64,000 nt of DNA from Symsagittifera roscoffensis (GCF_963678635.1 NC_087065.1:44923919-44987918), one strand, 5' to 3'; positions 14,112 to 23,846 are shown, numbered from the stretch's first letter. Made by a program: numbers and translations. The notes: generated by a model from the sequence alone, not told the origin.

Positions 14112-15105
14112 AAGCAATATCAGCGTGACACAGCCGAGAAAATCTTCGAAATCTTGTTAAACCGTTTTGGATCAGGGGTGCAGGGGCACCAAGCATTGAT
14201 GCGCTTCGAGAAACGGAGACAACGGGAAGATGAAACGATAGACAAGTTTCTAGACGACTTGGAAATGCTGAGAAGACGCAGCCAACCACAAGAACAATTA
14301 TGGCAATTTTAACATCGGACCAGCAAACCAAGGGAACAATTGGTACAAACCGAGGGATGATATGGACAAGAGACGCTCTTGTGCCAATTGCAGTTCAACG
14401 GACCATCATGTGTCGGCATGCCCAACTTACAAACAAGGCATGAAAGCAATAGGTTTTAGCCTCGAGGACGAAGATGCGTCAGAATTGGACCATGAGGATT
14501 TCATGAGAGGAGTAATTGCGAAATTCGGCCCGAGGTGTTTCTTTTGCAACTTGGAAGGTCTATTTAAATCAGATTGTCCACAATTCTGGGATGCAGTGGC
14601 AGACATCAAGCAACCAAGGCATGAGGAAGCTTTATCAGGAGTGAAAGCCAGCAAGGCTCGCCTGTTGAGTGAAGCGGAGGCGCGCAGAAAAGACAAACCG
14701 CAAGAGCTGGCGACGAAGAAAATGCAAGCGGTAACTGAAGAGACAGGTGAACCGGAACCAGTGACTGCGGCCGATGACTTCAAGATTGATTATAGGGTAG
14801 CCGCGAAGGATGCTCTAAATAGAGTGCAGCAGGAACTGGTGACGAAAGAGATCGAACAAAAAGTGAAACTCGAACTGGAGAATGAGAAATCACAGGAGCA
14901 ACTGAATACCTTCGAAGCAACGGAGGTCGAGGAGACTAAAGCACCAAGCAGTTTGAGCATGAAACTTAATGTGATCTCCGGTCAGAGGTTCGGCATGGTG
15001 CCACAAGGAAGCAAGATACAGTCGATAATTTCAGTGGCTGGACAGATAGTGACCAAATGGGGCAGATCTATTTGGGTGAGGAGGAACTCAAAGTCCGCAG
15101 GATAG
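14112..15105 (+). pseudogene. Gag remnant with zinc knuckles
   Basis: Codons 14112-14309 give a capsid-like helical segment (for example RFEKRRQRED, FLDDLEMLRRR) typical of retrotransposon Gag. They end at a TAA at 14310 after a frame change near 14300. The other frame continues through a Gly/Asn-rich linker into a good CCHC knuckle near 14385-14430 (C-x2-C-x4-H-x4-C, CANCSSTDHHVSAC). A second knuckle near 14540-14580 has Leu where the His should be (CFFCNLEGLFKSDC). A charged, probably helical Glu/Lys-rich tail follows. The N-terminal half of Gag is missing at the satellite junction. Gag would package element RNA in a virus-like particle. This copy could not do so. Confidence 0.82.
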
Positions 15106-16387
15106 GCCATGACGACATGATGGAACAAGATGCAGTACACATTGGGTATGAAGCAGATGTGACCGCACATCTGCTCGACACCAACGGAAAGAAAATTGGA
15201 GTCACAGGGCTTCTGGACACAGGAGCGGTAGTGAGTGTGATGCCGATAAAAACTTGGGAAAGAATATGGGCTTCACGAAGGAAGATCTAATTCCAACGAA
15301 TCTCCGACTGGCCGCCGCCAATCGAGGTGCGATCTACGTAGCTGGAAGAACACCAATAACGGTTCTCCACATGGGAGGACGGGATCTTTGGATGAACTTC
15401 CTGGTGGTAGACAATTTGGACGACGCCGACCAATTGATCTTGGGCAGAGATTTCGTCAGGAATTTTGACGTGATGATTGAGTTGAACAACGGTCTGATAC
15501 GGATTAGAAACCCGGACAGGAAGTATGTTAAGAAACCAATTAATAGGATAATAACAGACGAAAACAAGGTACCAATTTTTTTAGATAGAAAAGTAAAACT
15601 ACAGCCAGGACAAGCAGTGGTGGCAATTTTTAGAATGAAGAATTTGGATTCGTTAAGTGATAGTAAACAGGTTTGCTTAGTACCGAATCCAAATAGTCAG
15701 AGTTCGGTGATTTTAGGCCGGAGCTTCTCGGTAACGCGAAACGGACTGTGTGTCAGTGTGTTATTGAACACACTGGACACCACGGTTTCAATCCAGCGTG
15801 GAAAGAAGCTTGGCTACGCTTTGCCGATGAGGACCGACTATGAGGAGACACAAAACTTGAAGAAACATAGTGTGAAAGACAGTCCTTATCATGCCAATAA
15901 AGATAAAAATTTAAAGAGAATTAATGAATTAAAATCTATTCATAAATTGTTTTCAATGAAATCCGAAACGGACGACGGCTTATCAAGCTGCTCGAATTTT
16001 CCGGAACGCCCCTCATCATATGAAGTAGAATCTGACAAACCGGTTTTGCCAGAGATAGAACATTTAAAAGGGAAAATAGGTGAGGGAGATTTCGAAAAAT
16101 TGCGGGACCTCCTAAATCGGAACGCATATGTATTTTCAAAACATAAGGCGGATATCGGTTGCTGTAATTTCGTCGAACACGAAATTGAACTTGAAGAGGG
16201 CGCCGTTCCACACAGGGAAGGCGTAAGACGAATGACGCCACACAAATCGGAAGCGTGCCGAGCGGAAATAGAAATGTTGCTTGAATACGACATGATAGAA
16301 CCCTCGAAATTGCCATGGGCTTGCGGGGTAGTAATGGCGAAAAAGAAAGGGAGCAGCTTAGATTTTGTTGCGACTTTCGTTACTTGA
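15057..16387 (+). pseudogene. Aspartic protease and protease-RT linker (frameshifted)
   Basis: The protease active-site motif LLDTGAVVSVMP lies near 15210-15245, and the second structural motif LILGRDF near 15436-15456. Between them a small indel near 15260 (a repeated 'AT' in GAAAGAATATGGGC) moves the reading from one frame to the next. The linker after the protease, to about 16310, holds a beta-rich segment and the conserved lead-in to RT (PLPWACG-like, KKKG) before a second frameshift in the A-rich run at about 16335-16350. The protease frame overlaps the gag frame at 15057-15105. I saw no slippery heptamer there, so decay explains the frame change at least as well as programmed frameshifting. 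Confidence 0.83.
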
Positions 16388-17580
16388 ACGCGGTAACGAT
16401 AAAAGATGCTAACCCGATACCCCGAACAGACGAGAGCCTCTCTAGACTTGGTGATGCCAAGTTCTTCACCACATTGGACTTGGGCTCTGCCTTCTGGCAG
16501 GTCCCTCTGCGGAAGAAGGATAGAAATAAAACCGGATTCGCGTGCGAATTGGGATTGTACCAGTGGAAGAGGATGCCCTTCGGCTTGTGCAATGCAACGG
16601 CCACTTTTCAAAGACTGATGGCTCAGGCTTTGACGAGAGTGACCAAGAAGTACGGGAATCTCGTGATGTGTTACGTGGACGACGTAGTCATAGCGACACC
16701 GACCCTGGAAGACCACATTGGTAGGCTCGATGAGGTCTTTGGATGCATGAAAAGAGCAGGATTGAAGTGCAAACCATCGAAATGTGAAATCCTTAGGGTT
16801 TCGATTAAGTACCTGGGAAGAATGGTGGACAGGCATGGTGTGAGACCGGACCCGGAAGCAGTGGAAGCAGTGTTGACATGGAAAGCTCCCAGAACGGACA
16901 CAAAGCTCCTGAGCTTCCTAGGGTTTGCCAATTACTACCGGGAGTTCATAAAAGGATATGCGGACAAGGTGTATCCGATGCAAAAACTAATGCGCAACAA
17001 AGGGAAAAAGTTCGAATGGAACGATGAAGCACAACTTGCCTTCGAGAACATAAAGCGGGAACTGTGCGAAGCGCCAGTGCTAGGCATGCCTACAGAAAAG
17101 GGCATGTATGTTCTTGACACAGACGCATCGGTAGTAGCCATCTCAGGAATATTGCATCAAGATCAAGAATGGAACGGAAGAACGGTTCTCCGTCCCATTG
17201 CATACGGCAGCAAGGTCTTGAGTGACACAGAGATGAAATATGGCGCACCAAAAGCAGAAATGTTTGCAGTAGTCACTTTCGTGGAAAAGTACCAAGCATA
17301 CTTGGGGAGCGCTCCCTTCAAGTTACGCGTGGACAACAGAACGTTATCCTGGTTGAAGACCTACTCGAAGGATCAGAATTATATTGGTAGATGGAAAGTA
17401 AGATTGGATGGCTACCATATGATAATCGAACATAGGATGCGTGATAAACACCAGAATGCTGACAGCCTCAGCAAGAAAACTGAGTTCTATGAAAGATTGG
17501 AGCAGAAGCAGGCCAATCAGGCGGAAATAAAGAAGGATTCTCGTTTCTGGACAAAGAAACTTATGAAGCGCTTCCCTTAA
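16315..17580 (+). CDS. Reverse transcriptase and RNase H of the Ty3/Gypsy element
   Basis: This is the best-preserved enzyme of the element, open for about 420 codons. RT motifs are in order: FRYLNAVT; the first catalytic Asp in TTLDLGSAFWQ; the MPFGLCNATATFQRLM block; the catalytic YVDD box at 16672-16683; and the thumb-side LGFANYYREFI. RNase H follows with DTDAS, an acidic E in KAEMFAV, VDNRTL and the HQNADSLS end. The order and the FGL-x-N-A-x-x-TFQ spelling are those of Ty3/Gypsy Pol. The true start lies in the preceding frame before the frameshift near 16340, so this frame's first residues are not native. It ends at a TAA after which the next frame continues into the Pol spacer. Confidence 0.93.
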   Translation: MGLRGSNGEKEREQLRFCCDFRYLNAVTIKDANPIPRTDESLSRLGDAKFFTTLDLGSAFWQVPLRKKDRNKTGFACELGLYQWKRMPFGLCNATATFQRLMAQALTRVTKKYGNLVMCYVDDVVIATPTLEDHIGRLDEVFGCMKRAGLKCKPSKCEILRVSIKYLGRMVDRHGVRPDPEAVEAVLTWKAPRTDTKLLSFLGFANYYREFIKGYADKVYPMQKLMRNKGKKFEWNDEAQLAFENIKRELCEAPVLGMPTEKGMYVLDTDASVVAISGILHQDQEWNGRTVLRPIAYGSKVLSDTEMKYGAPKAEMFAVVTFVEKYQAYLGSAPFKLRVDNRTLSWLKTYSKDQNYIGRWKVRLDGYHMIIEHRMRDKHQNADSLSKKTEFYERLEQKQANQAEIKKDSRFWTKKLMKRFP

Positions 17581-18200
17581 CGAGATGGTTGGATAAGTCT
17601 GGACATCCAATTCCAGGGCATCCTGAGTTACCTGTAGAGAAAGCAGCCGAGATAAAGATCCTATCCAATGGGGACCCGGTCCCCTTGGATCTGTTGCTGT
17701 GCTGAAATCTGGTCCAGCAAGAACTCTCTCGCATGAACATAAACAGCCTCTCATTATTGGATAAAACGGTGCAGGTCACACCGCAAGTTATGCGGATGCT
17801 GGGTGGATTGTTAGAAAGAGAAGTGACCAGAGATGACCCCGAGTGGACAGCAGCAGTGGCATCGCTAACAGTCAGTGAGAAGGTGAAGATCATGCCGTCC
17901 AGACGACAGCACGCAGAGAACGAGAGGAATTGTAGGACAATAGTTCAGCAACTAGTATCCTCAATACCCCACGAGATTTTAAACAGTACTTCTTACGGAC
18001 AGAAAGAACAGGGGAGCAGCAAGCGAAAGAAAACCGTCACCTTTCTGGACCAGGATAAGGAAGGTGAAAAGGTAGAACAAAATCTGCTGCAAGACTATTT
18101 GTCCGGGGAGACGAATGATGAGAAGAACCAGCGATCACAAGATCAACACCCGAGACAAGAAAGTTTGTCCGGGGAGTCTGAGATGAGAAACAGGACCTAG
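17574..18200 (+). pseudogene. Pol spacer between RNase H and integrase
   Basis: Reading picks up one base earlier than the end of the RNase H frame and runs through an in-frame TGA near 17703 to a TAG at 18198. The residues are hydrophilic, Glu/Gln/Arg rich, and give no recognisable domain. The DNA motif TTGTCCGGGGAG encodes Leu-Ser-Gly-Glu twice here, near 18100 and 18166, and a third time at 18212 at the start of the next frame. A second frame change between about 18170 and 18212 links it to the integrase frame. The length (about 200 codons) is long for a Ty3/Gypsy RH-IN spacer. Its function is unknown. Confidence 0.6.
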
Positions 18201-18211
18201 AGAACAAGGTT

Positions 18212-19960
18212 TTGTCCGGGGAGTTCAGATGGATGCGAAGAAGGCACAGCCATGATCTGGAGGAGCGTGCATTCTCCAGCACAACCTCTTCAACGGATGA
18301 CAATTCCCGAAACTCAGGAATGGACACCTATTCAGACAGGAACTCGAGCTCGGGATCAGAACTGTCCGAACTAACGATCCACACACTACTAGTGGAAACT
18401 CGGGCAAGTGATCTGGACAGAGAGGTGTACCAGGATCCTGACAGCGATCGCTACCTTATACCAAGCGAAAGAGTCTTTGACAACGCAGCGAATGATTTGA
18501 AGACAATAGCGGCATCGAAACGTTCGATAAGTCTGTTGCCGCAGAAAGAGGTAGTCAGGACTGATCTTCAGCCGTTTAAACAAGAAACACAGCCGTTGGC
18601 GAAGATTTGGTGCGTTAAGATGGAAGAAAACACACACCAGCCCAACGAGCTGAATAGTCAGATGAGAGTCATGAAGACGTACTTAAAGGCGAGATACAGA
18701 CTCTCGGATCTTCTAAGGGCGCAGAGAAATGATCGCATGACAAGCAACCTGAAAAGGTGGATCGAGAATGGTTCTCCAGATAAAGGGGACCTCGAGGAAG
18801 ATAGTTATCGCATCCTGAGACAGTACTTCATGCAGAAGGAAGGGAGGTTATATTTGAACAAGTACTGGATTGTGGCTTGCAAAAGAAGAGAAGAAGACAG
18901 AGTCCTATACAAGTATAACGCGATAGTGTTACCGCAACTCTATCAGACAGAACTATTATTCAGGTCGCATGATCAGATGGGCCATCAGGGGATCGATAAA
19001 GTATATCAGAGGATCCTGAAGCGCTTTGAGTGGCCTGGAATGAAAAAGGCATGCGAGAAGTGGGTAACAGCATGTCTGTCATGCCAACAGGTCAAGGATC
19101 CAAGGAAGTTGCGATTTCCTTTACAATCGATCGAGTCGTCTGAATTCAATGAGGTGGTGCAGATATATCACCAGAAGATATGCATGACAGACAGTGGTTA
19201 TAATCAGGTGTTGGTCATGATAGATCATTTTACGAAGTATGCAGAGGCCGTGCCCTGAATAACTGCCTCGGCGGAAGAGACATGCGACCACCTGATCAAT
19301 AAGTGGATAGCGAGACATGGTTGTCCGATGACGTTTCAATCGGATAATGGAACAGCTTTCGTAGGAGAGCTCACGAAAGAGCTTATGAGACGCTCACAGG
19401 TCGCTCAGGCTCACTCCACGACATACCACCCTCACACGAATGGCTTAGTGGAAAGACAAAATAGGACGTTAGTGTCGATGCTGAGAGTATATTGTTCCAG
19501 GTACATGACCGATTGGGACAGCTACCTTCCGCAGGTGATGGGAGCATATAACAGCACCCAACACTCCACCACCGGAGTCAGTCCACACATGATGCTAACT
19601 GGACACGAGAAGTCTTTACCCTTAACCTTCTTCTACCCAGAGTATGAGGGAAAGAAAACGTCTCCACAGGTCTACGTGAGGGATGTGATCAGACGCCAAC
19701 AGGAGTTGAACGATTTGTGTAGACGAAATACTCAGCAAGCACAGGCAAGGCAGAGGAAAAGATTCGGCAAGAAAGCAGCTGGTGCAAAGGCTTACTCGGT
19801 GGGAGACTACGTATGGGTATTTCAGAACGTTATACCACCGAAAGGGACGAAAAAGCTCCTAAAAAATGGAAGGGACCCTTCATGATTACAGAGGTGCACC
19901 AGGAGGGACGCTTTTATAGACTGAGTACTGGCCGAGCCGCCCACTACGAGAACATGAAGC
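18212..19960 (+). pseudogene. Integrase: H2C2 zinc finger, DDE core, GPY/F-like module
   Basis: The zinc-binding H2C2 motif is clear: His codons at 18968 and 18983, then Cys codons at 19073 and 19082 (C-x2-C). The DDE core shows the second Asp in SDNGTAF (codon 19343) and the Glu in GLVERQNR (codon 19451), exactly the D-35-E spacing. The expected first catalytic Asp is replaced by Tyr at codon 19166 (VVQIYHQK). The core is cut by an in-frame TGA at 19256-19258 and continues in the same frame. An A-run frameshift at about 19862 moves reading into the frame that carries the W-K-G-P-F module near 19880. The integrase would insert element cDNA. This copy lacks a catalytic residue and is interrupted. 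Confidence 0.9.
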
Positions 19961-21321
19961 CACACAATCCATCGACAGAAGACTGGTGTATACCTGCAGA
20001 TATGGAAGAAGGGGATTATCTAATGATGGACCCTGCTTGTGAGGTCAGCGAGAAGGGCACCAGGGAGAAGAACGATAGAAACGAAGTCGTGGAGGAAGGA
20101 ACGGATACACCGCTGGACCTGGATCCAAACGAGGTGATCGAAGCAGATGATGGAACCTTACCCTACGCAGAGGAAGATTGGCAGGATCCCGAACAGATAG
20201 AGGTTCCCAAGAATTTGGAACCGGATCTTCCGTTCACGATACAGACTCGTCAGAAGGACGGGACAGCACCCAGAAAGAAATACAATCCTTACGGTGACGA
20301 CTTTGTAGTGGATAGGATAGATCTGAAGAAGATAGTGGAGGAAGTAGTGGGTCTAGAAGAAATAACTGTGTCACAAGACATTGACATAGTCGATGATCAC
20401 GATGATGAGTGGGTCGACGACCGGTCGAAACCCGAGGTAGAATTCGACGACGAGCAACAGCAGTCATATGAACAAGACTTGACGAACCTGCGTGTCTTGG
20501 AGTGGCTGAACGAAATGACCTCGGACCCAGAGGGGACCAGCGTCACGATTCAAGACGTAGATTGTGAAAGCATGAAATACATCAAGACCGAACGAGATGA
20601 TCCTTCCTGGGCTGCCCAGGAAGGACGACTACTCATTCCGGCTTCTAACCTCGACTTGATACCCGGTATGCGATCGACGGGGACGTCGATGGATATTTTT
20701 GTCCGGGGAGTGGGGGTAGGACTTACCCACACTGAAAACTTGATAATAAAAACATTAAGAGTAGCAAGAGAAACAGGAGACTTAGAAGCAGAAACAGGCG
20801 AAGAACCTAAGAAACCTGACATAGGTAGGGTAGTTGAGTCATATTTTAACTTACCAAATGAATATTCAAGTAACATAATACTAACAGACGGTGATTTCAT
20901 ACTCACAAATAGAACATGTGCGATAGCAATCACAGCAGACATGAGTTTTAGGACAGCGTTAGCGACAGATTTTAAAAGAGAATACAAAAACGTGGAATTC
21001 TTTTGGAAGCAAAGACCAGGGATAGGGGGCGTAGTGGCCTTACCTCCGGCGGCGTCACAGATACCGGGAAAATATCTATGCTTCTTGGTAACGAGGGCGA
21101 CGGAGAAGCAGCACGTGGACCCAGAGAACCTAGTCTTGTCCTTGACGAGGCTGAGGGACTTCCTCGTGGAAATGGACGTGAAGGAGCTCTCGCTTCCAGT
21201 GTACGATCCAAACAGAGGACGACTGCATCCTCGGGAATTGTACGCGCTTGTACACGTGATATTCTCTGATACTAATATACAAGTATACTTACATAAGAAA
21301 TATTACTTAAGTATAGGCTGA
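19813..21321 (+). CDS. Integrase C-terminal tail fused to a TARG1/OARD1-like macrodomain
   Basis: The frame is open for about 500 codons, starting with the integrase GPF module (residues ~20-60). A long acidic tail (residues ~60-290, many Asp/Glu) follows, then a compact C-terminal domain (residues ~345-500). That domain has the order of a macrodomain of the OARD1/TARG1 type: GDF..(T), CAIAITADMSFRTALATDFK, G-GVVALP, GKYLCFLVTR, LRDFLVEMDVKELSLP, then HVIFSDTNIQVYL. Macrodomains bind ADP-ribose or related nucleotides, and TARG1 removes ADP-ribose from Asp/Glu. The usual Gly-rich loop with the catalytic Asp is poorly conserved here (PVYDPNRGRLHP), so catalysis is doubtful and ligand binding unproven. 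It ends at a TGA at 21319 with no sign of truncation. The macrodomain assignment is from motif order, not a search. Confidence 0.72.
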   Translation: MGISERYTTERDEKAPKKWKGPFMITEVHQEGRFYRLSTGRAAHYENMKPHNPSTEDWCIPADMEEGDYLMMDPACEVSEKGTREKNDRNEVVEEGTDTPLDLDPNEVIEADDGTLPYAEEDWQDPEQIEVPKNLEPDLPFTIQTRQKDGTAPRKKYNPYGDDFVVDRIDLKKIVEEVVGLEEITVSQDIDIVDDHDDEWVDDRSKPEVEFDDEQQQSYEQDLTNLRVLEWLNEMTSDPEGTSVTIQDVDCESMKYIKTERDDPSWAAQEGRLLIPASNLDLIPGMRSTGTSMDIFVRGVGVGLTHTENLIIKTLRVARETGDLEAETGEEPKKPDIGRVVESYFNLPNEYSSNIILTDGDFILTNRTCAIAITADMSFRTALATDFKREYKNVEFFWKQRPGIGGVVALPPAASQIPGKYLCFLVTRATEKQHVDPENLVLSLTRLRDFLVEMDVKELSLPVYDPNRGRLHPRELYALVHVIFSDTNIQVYLHKKYYLSIG

Positions 21322-21714
21322 GTGACGTGCGAGAGGGTGTTAGGCTAAAGACTAAATTGTATGTAATGTGTGATATGTGTGCTATGTTATGTTATGTGTT
21401 AGGTTATTAAGATCGTGGGTAAGAAGGGGTTAGTGACCATGAACAACTGAATGATGATCTTAGGAATAGATCCAAAGTTTGGACTGTCCAATCTTAGGTC
21501 GAATTCCAAAATTTTAGAGACCGATTGATTTTAATAAATTTTAGGATAAATGTCTTTTTATCTGGTCTGTTTTTAAGCAGATTTTAACGATATATGTTAA
21601 GGTGAAACTGACAAGTGTGACATTTGTGACTTCTTTTCTAGATCCTGATTGATCATTTAATTACTCACTTGAGTCAAACCTTTGAATCAAATCGAATCGA
21701 ACTTGAAGAACAGA
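21322..21714 (+). other. Non-coding spacer between the macrodomain ORF and the accessory ORFs
   Basis: About 390 bp without a coding frame separate two coding blocks. It is rich in A+T and TG repeats (TATGTTATGTTATG-like). Near its end a pyrimidine-rich tract ends TTTTCTAG at about 21641, a plausible splice acceptor shortly before the ATG at 21715. LTR elements with extra 3' ORFs often express them from a spliced mRNA. That use here is inference. Confidence 0.4.
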
Positions 21715-22545
21715 ATGGATAATTTCAGCCTGGATGAATTGTTGAACCTGGCAGAGGCATATGTAGGACCGATGATAGATGCGATCTATCGTCGGCTGGT
21801 GGATCGAGACTTCGCTCTGGAGGACACAGAGGTAGTCATGTTGCTGACCGCCCTGATCAACATCTTGGGGCATGACAACCGTGGGGACTGCCCCACGGAA
21901 GTCCTGTTGATGGCAGCATATGGAGAGAGAGGAGTACTAGACCGCCCGAATATGAGAGTGATGAGGTGGATAAACGGGGCTCTCTCAGGGAGTGTCTTGG
22001 CGAATGAGCCTGGATTGGGAAGTTCTAGGACTTACCAACCAGGTGAAATGCCTATGCCCTCCAAGCCCAAACCTGGGCTGACGAGAATGCATCAAGAGAT
22101 GAACAGCGAGGCTGCCTCGTCTGGTTCACCACTGAGAGCAGCTGTGCCACCAAAGAGGGCGAAAGTAGGACAGAAGGTTCAGACGAACCAAACCATGCAA
22201 GATCTGGATGGGATGAAGGATGAACTGGAAAGGACAAAAAAGGAGCTGGACGAGATGACCAAAAGCATGCTCAAGATGGAGGACGATCGGGACATGTGGA
22301 GAAGATTGTTCGAAGACTGCAACAAAAAGCAGGGTCAAGAAATTGAGCGCTTGAGGCAGGATTACAAAGAGCAATTGGAACAGATGACGTTGACAACGGC
22401 CGTGGAGAAAGTGATACCGATGGAGCTCTTGACGCCTCGAGAAATGAGTCAAACAACGGAGACACGGCTCCCGACAGCGACAGATCGAGTAACGATCCCG
22501 GACCCTAGTGACACCTTGTGTGACCCGTCGTGGAACAAACGGTGA
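21715..22545 (+). CDS. Accessory ORF with an N-terminal helical domain and a coiled coil
   Basis: ATG at 21715 begins MDNFSLDELLNLAEAYVG. No in-frame stop occurs between it and 21682, but it is the first ATG. The predicted protein has about 276 residues. Residues ~1-95 look helical with well-spaced Leu/Ile/Val. Residues ~100-160 are Pro/Ser/Lys-rich and probably disordered. Residues ~165-230 form a strong heptad-patterned coiled coil (LERTKKELDEMTKSML; IERLRQDYKEQLEQM). The frame ends at a TGA that overlaps the next ORF by about 16 bases in another frame. The hydrolase ORF may be a separate protein or a continuation lost by frameshift. A coiled coil would suit an oligomeric RNA-binding or structural protein. 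No family recognised. Confidence 0.65.
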   Translation: MDNFSLDELLNLAEAYVGPMIDAIYRRLVDRDFALEDTEVVMLLTALINILGHDNRGDCPTEVLLMAAYGERGVLDRPNMRVMRWINGALSGSVLANEPGLGSSRTYQPGEMPMPSKPKPGLTRMHQEMNSEAASSGSPLRAAVPPKRAKVGQKVQTNQTMQDLDGMKDELERTKKELDEMTKSMLKMEDDRDMWRRLFEDCNKKQGQEIERLRQDYKEQLEQMTLTTAVEKVIPMELLTPREMSQTTETRLPTATDRVTIPDPSDTLCDPSWNKR

Positions 22546-23846
22546 GGAACCTGATAGAGACAGCTGGACGACTGGTCGCCAACAAGAATGCGCCAGGTTC
22601 CGGGGTGACTGCACCCTATGGAACGATCGACGACACAGGCAGAGTACGACTCTCCCAGACCGTGATCAGACAGGGGATAAGTGACGTGACGCCACTCATG
22701 GGGAGCTCGAAGGCCCCAGAGAGAAGAATACAGAAGATGCCAGCGAAGAAAGTGTCTCGTGTAATAGACGTACAAAAGAACAATCAATTGAGATATAGTT
22801 TTACGGGAGTTCCGGAGACAGATCCGAGAGCTTGCTTCAATCGAGCGACTTGGAACCCGGCAGTAAACCTGCAGCAGCCGCCACTGGGGACTTCACATCT
22901 GATACTGGGAGACAGCTTGGTCAGAGTACTATCGAATTTGAGGACCTCTTGGGTCACCACGGTGATGGGCTTCGGAGGAGCGACTATAGCCCAGTTATAT
23001 CGGATGGTGGAACTAATGAATCCAGGGAGGATACCCAGTGTGATGATCCAGGTTGGAACGAACAACATCTCGAGAAGTTCGGATGAGGAGGAAGCACTAT
23101 GGGAATCGATGATGGTGTGCTTGTTAACTACTCTTTGGCAGAAGTTCAACTGCGCGGTACTGACCGTTTGCACTGTGCCTATGAATGCAAGAAGCTTGAC
23201 AGCGGCAGGGAGAAGGCACGACGAAGGAGTGGTCAGGTGGAACAATGTTTTAAGGAATCTCGCAAGTCGGAATGCCGGAAGAATGATCCTCATGGACATC
23301 GAACATGAGTTGAGAGCGATGGATCAGGCCAGGCTGACCACAGACGGCATCCACTTTGATAGTATAGAAGGACAGGCTTGGTTGAACAGAGTCTTCCAGA
23401 AGCGATTGGATGAGTTGGAGGTAGAACTCTTTGACACAGGAGTGCTGAGGGAAGAAGGAGCATCGAGCGAAACGGTGATTACCACCTTTGTGCCCCCTAA
23501 CCTGGAAACACGCTTGGGGACGGTCCCGGCCGTCACGAATTATAGACAGCAGAGTTCTAGCGAACCAGGTCAAAGGACGGATGTTCAAGATCGATTGGGA
23601 GAAGCGGTAAGGAGGACCATTCAACCTCGGAGAAGACTAGGAACTGTTAACCCAATCGAGGAGGCAGCCAGCACGTCTAGATCGGACACGAGATCGAAGA
23701 CGACAGGGCATCACAAGGAGGAGTATCCAGCCTGGATTTCAATATCTTCAGTGACCTTGAGAACAACGCGGAAACGTTGGAGACGACTGAGCCAGCGGAT
23801 GAAGGCGTTTCGACACTGGAGCCTCCGACAGCCTTTACAGAAATGA
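22530..23846 (+). CDS. SGNH/GDSL-type hydrolase (esterase-like) accessory protein
   Basis: Three SGNH blocks are in order and correctly spaced. Block I is LILGDSLV, with the nucleophile Ser codon at 22914 (about residue 129). Block III is QVGTNNI (Gly at about residue 176, oxyanion Asn just after). Block V is D-G-I-H with Asp codon 23343 and His codon 23352 (residues ~272 and ~275). The segment between them has the alternating hydrophobic strands of the family (VMIQVG, CAVLTVCTVP, RMILMDIE). The first codon is GTG in a different frame from the coiled-coil ORF, so the native start is unclear. About 110 N-terminal and 150 C-terminal residues are low-complexity. SGNH enzymes hydrolyse ester bonds. 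Some non-LTR retroelements (CR1/L3-like) carry an esterase, but an SGNH enzyme downstream of a Gypsy integrase is unexpected. The C-terminal ~45 residues after about 23720 are probably out of frame. Confidence 0.8.
   Translation: MEQTVRNLIETAGRLVANKNAPGSGVTAPYGTIDDTGRVRLSQTVIRQGISDVTPLMGSSKAPERRIQKMPAKKVSRVIDVQKNNQLRYSFTGVPETDPRACFNRATWNPAVNLQQPPLGTSHLILGDSLVRVLSNLRTSWVTTVMGFGGATIAQLYRMVELMNPGRIPSVMIQVGTNNISRSSDEEEALWESMMVCLLTTLWQKFNCAVLTVCTVPMNARSLTAAGRRHDEGVVRWNNVLRNLASRNAGRMILMDIEHELRAMDQARLTTDGIHFDSIEGQAWLNRVFQKRLDELEVELFDTGVLREEGASSETVITTFVPPNLETRLGTVPAVTNYRQQSSSEPGQRTDVQDRLGEAVRRTIQPRRRLGTVNPIEEAASTSRSDTRSKTTGHHKEEYPAWISISSVTLRTTRKRWRRLSQRMKAFRHWSLRQPLQK

Noticed and set aside
15057-15105. 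Programmed frameshift between gag and protease
   Set aside because: No slippery heptamer or stem-loop was seen, and the copy carries many random indels.
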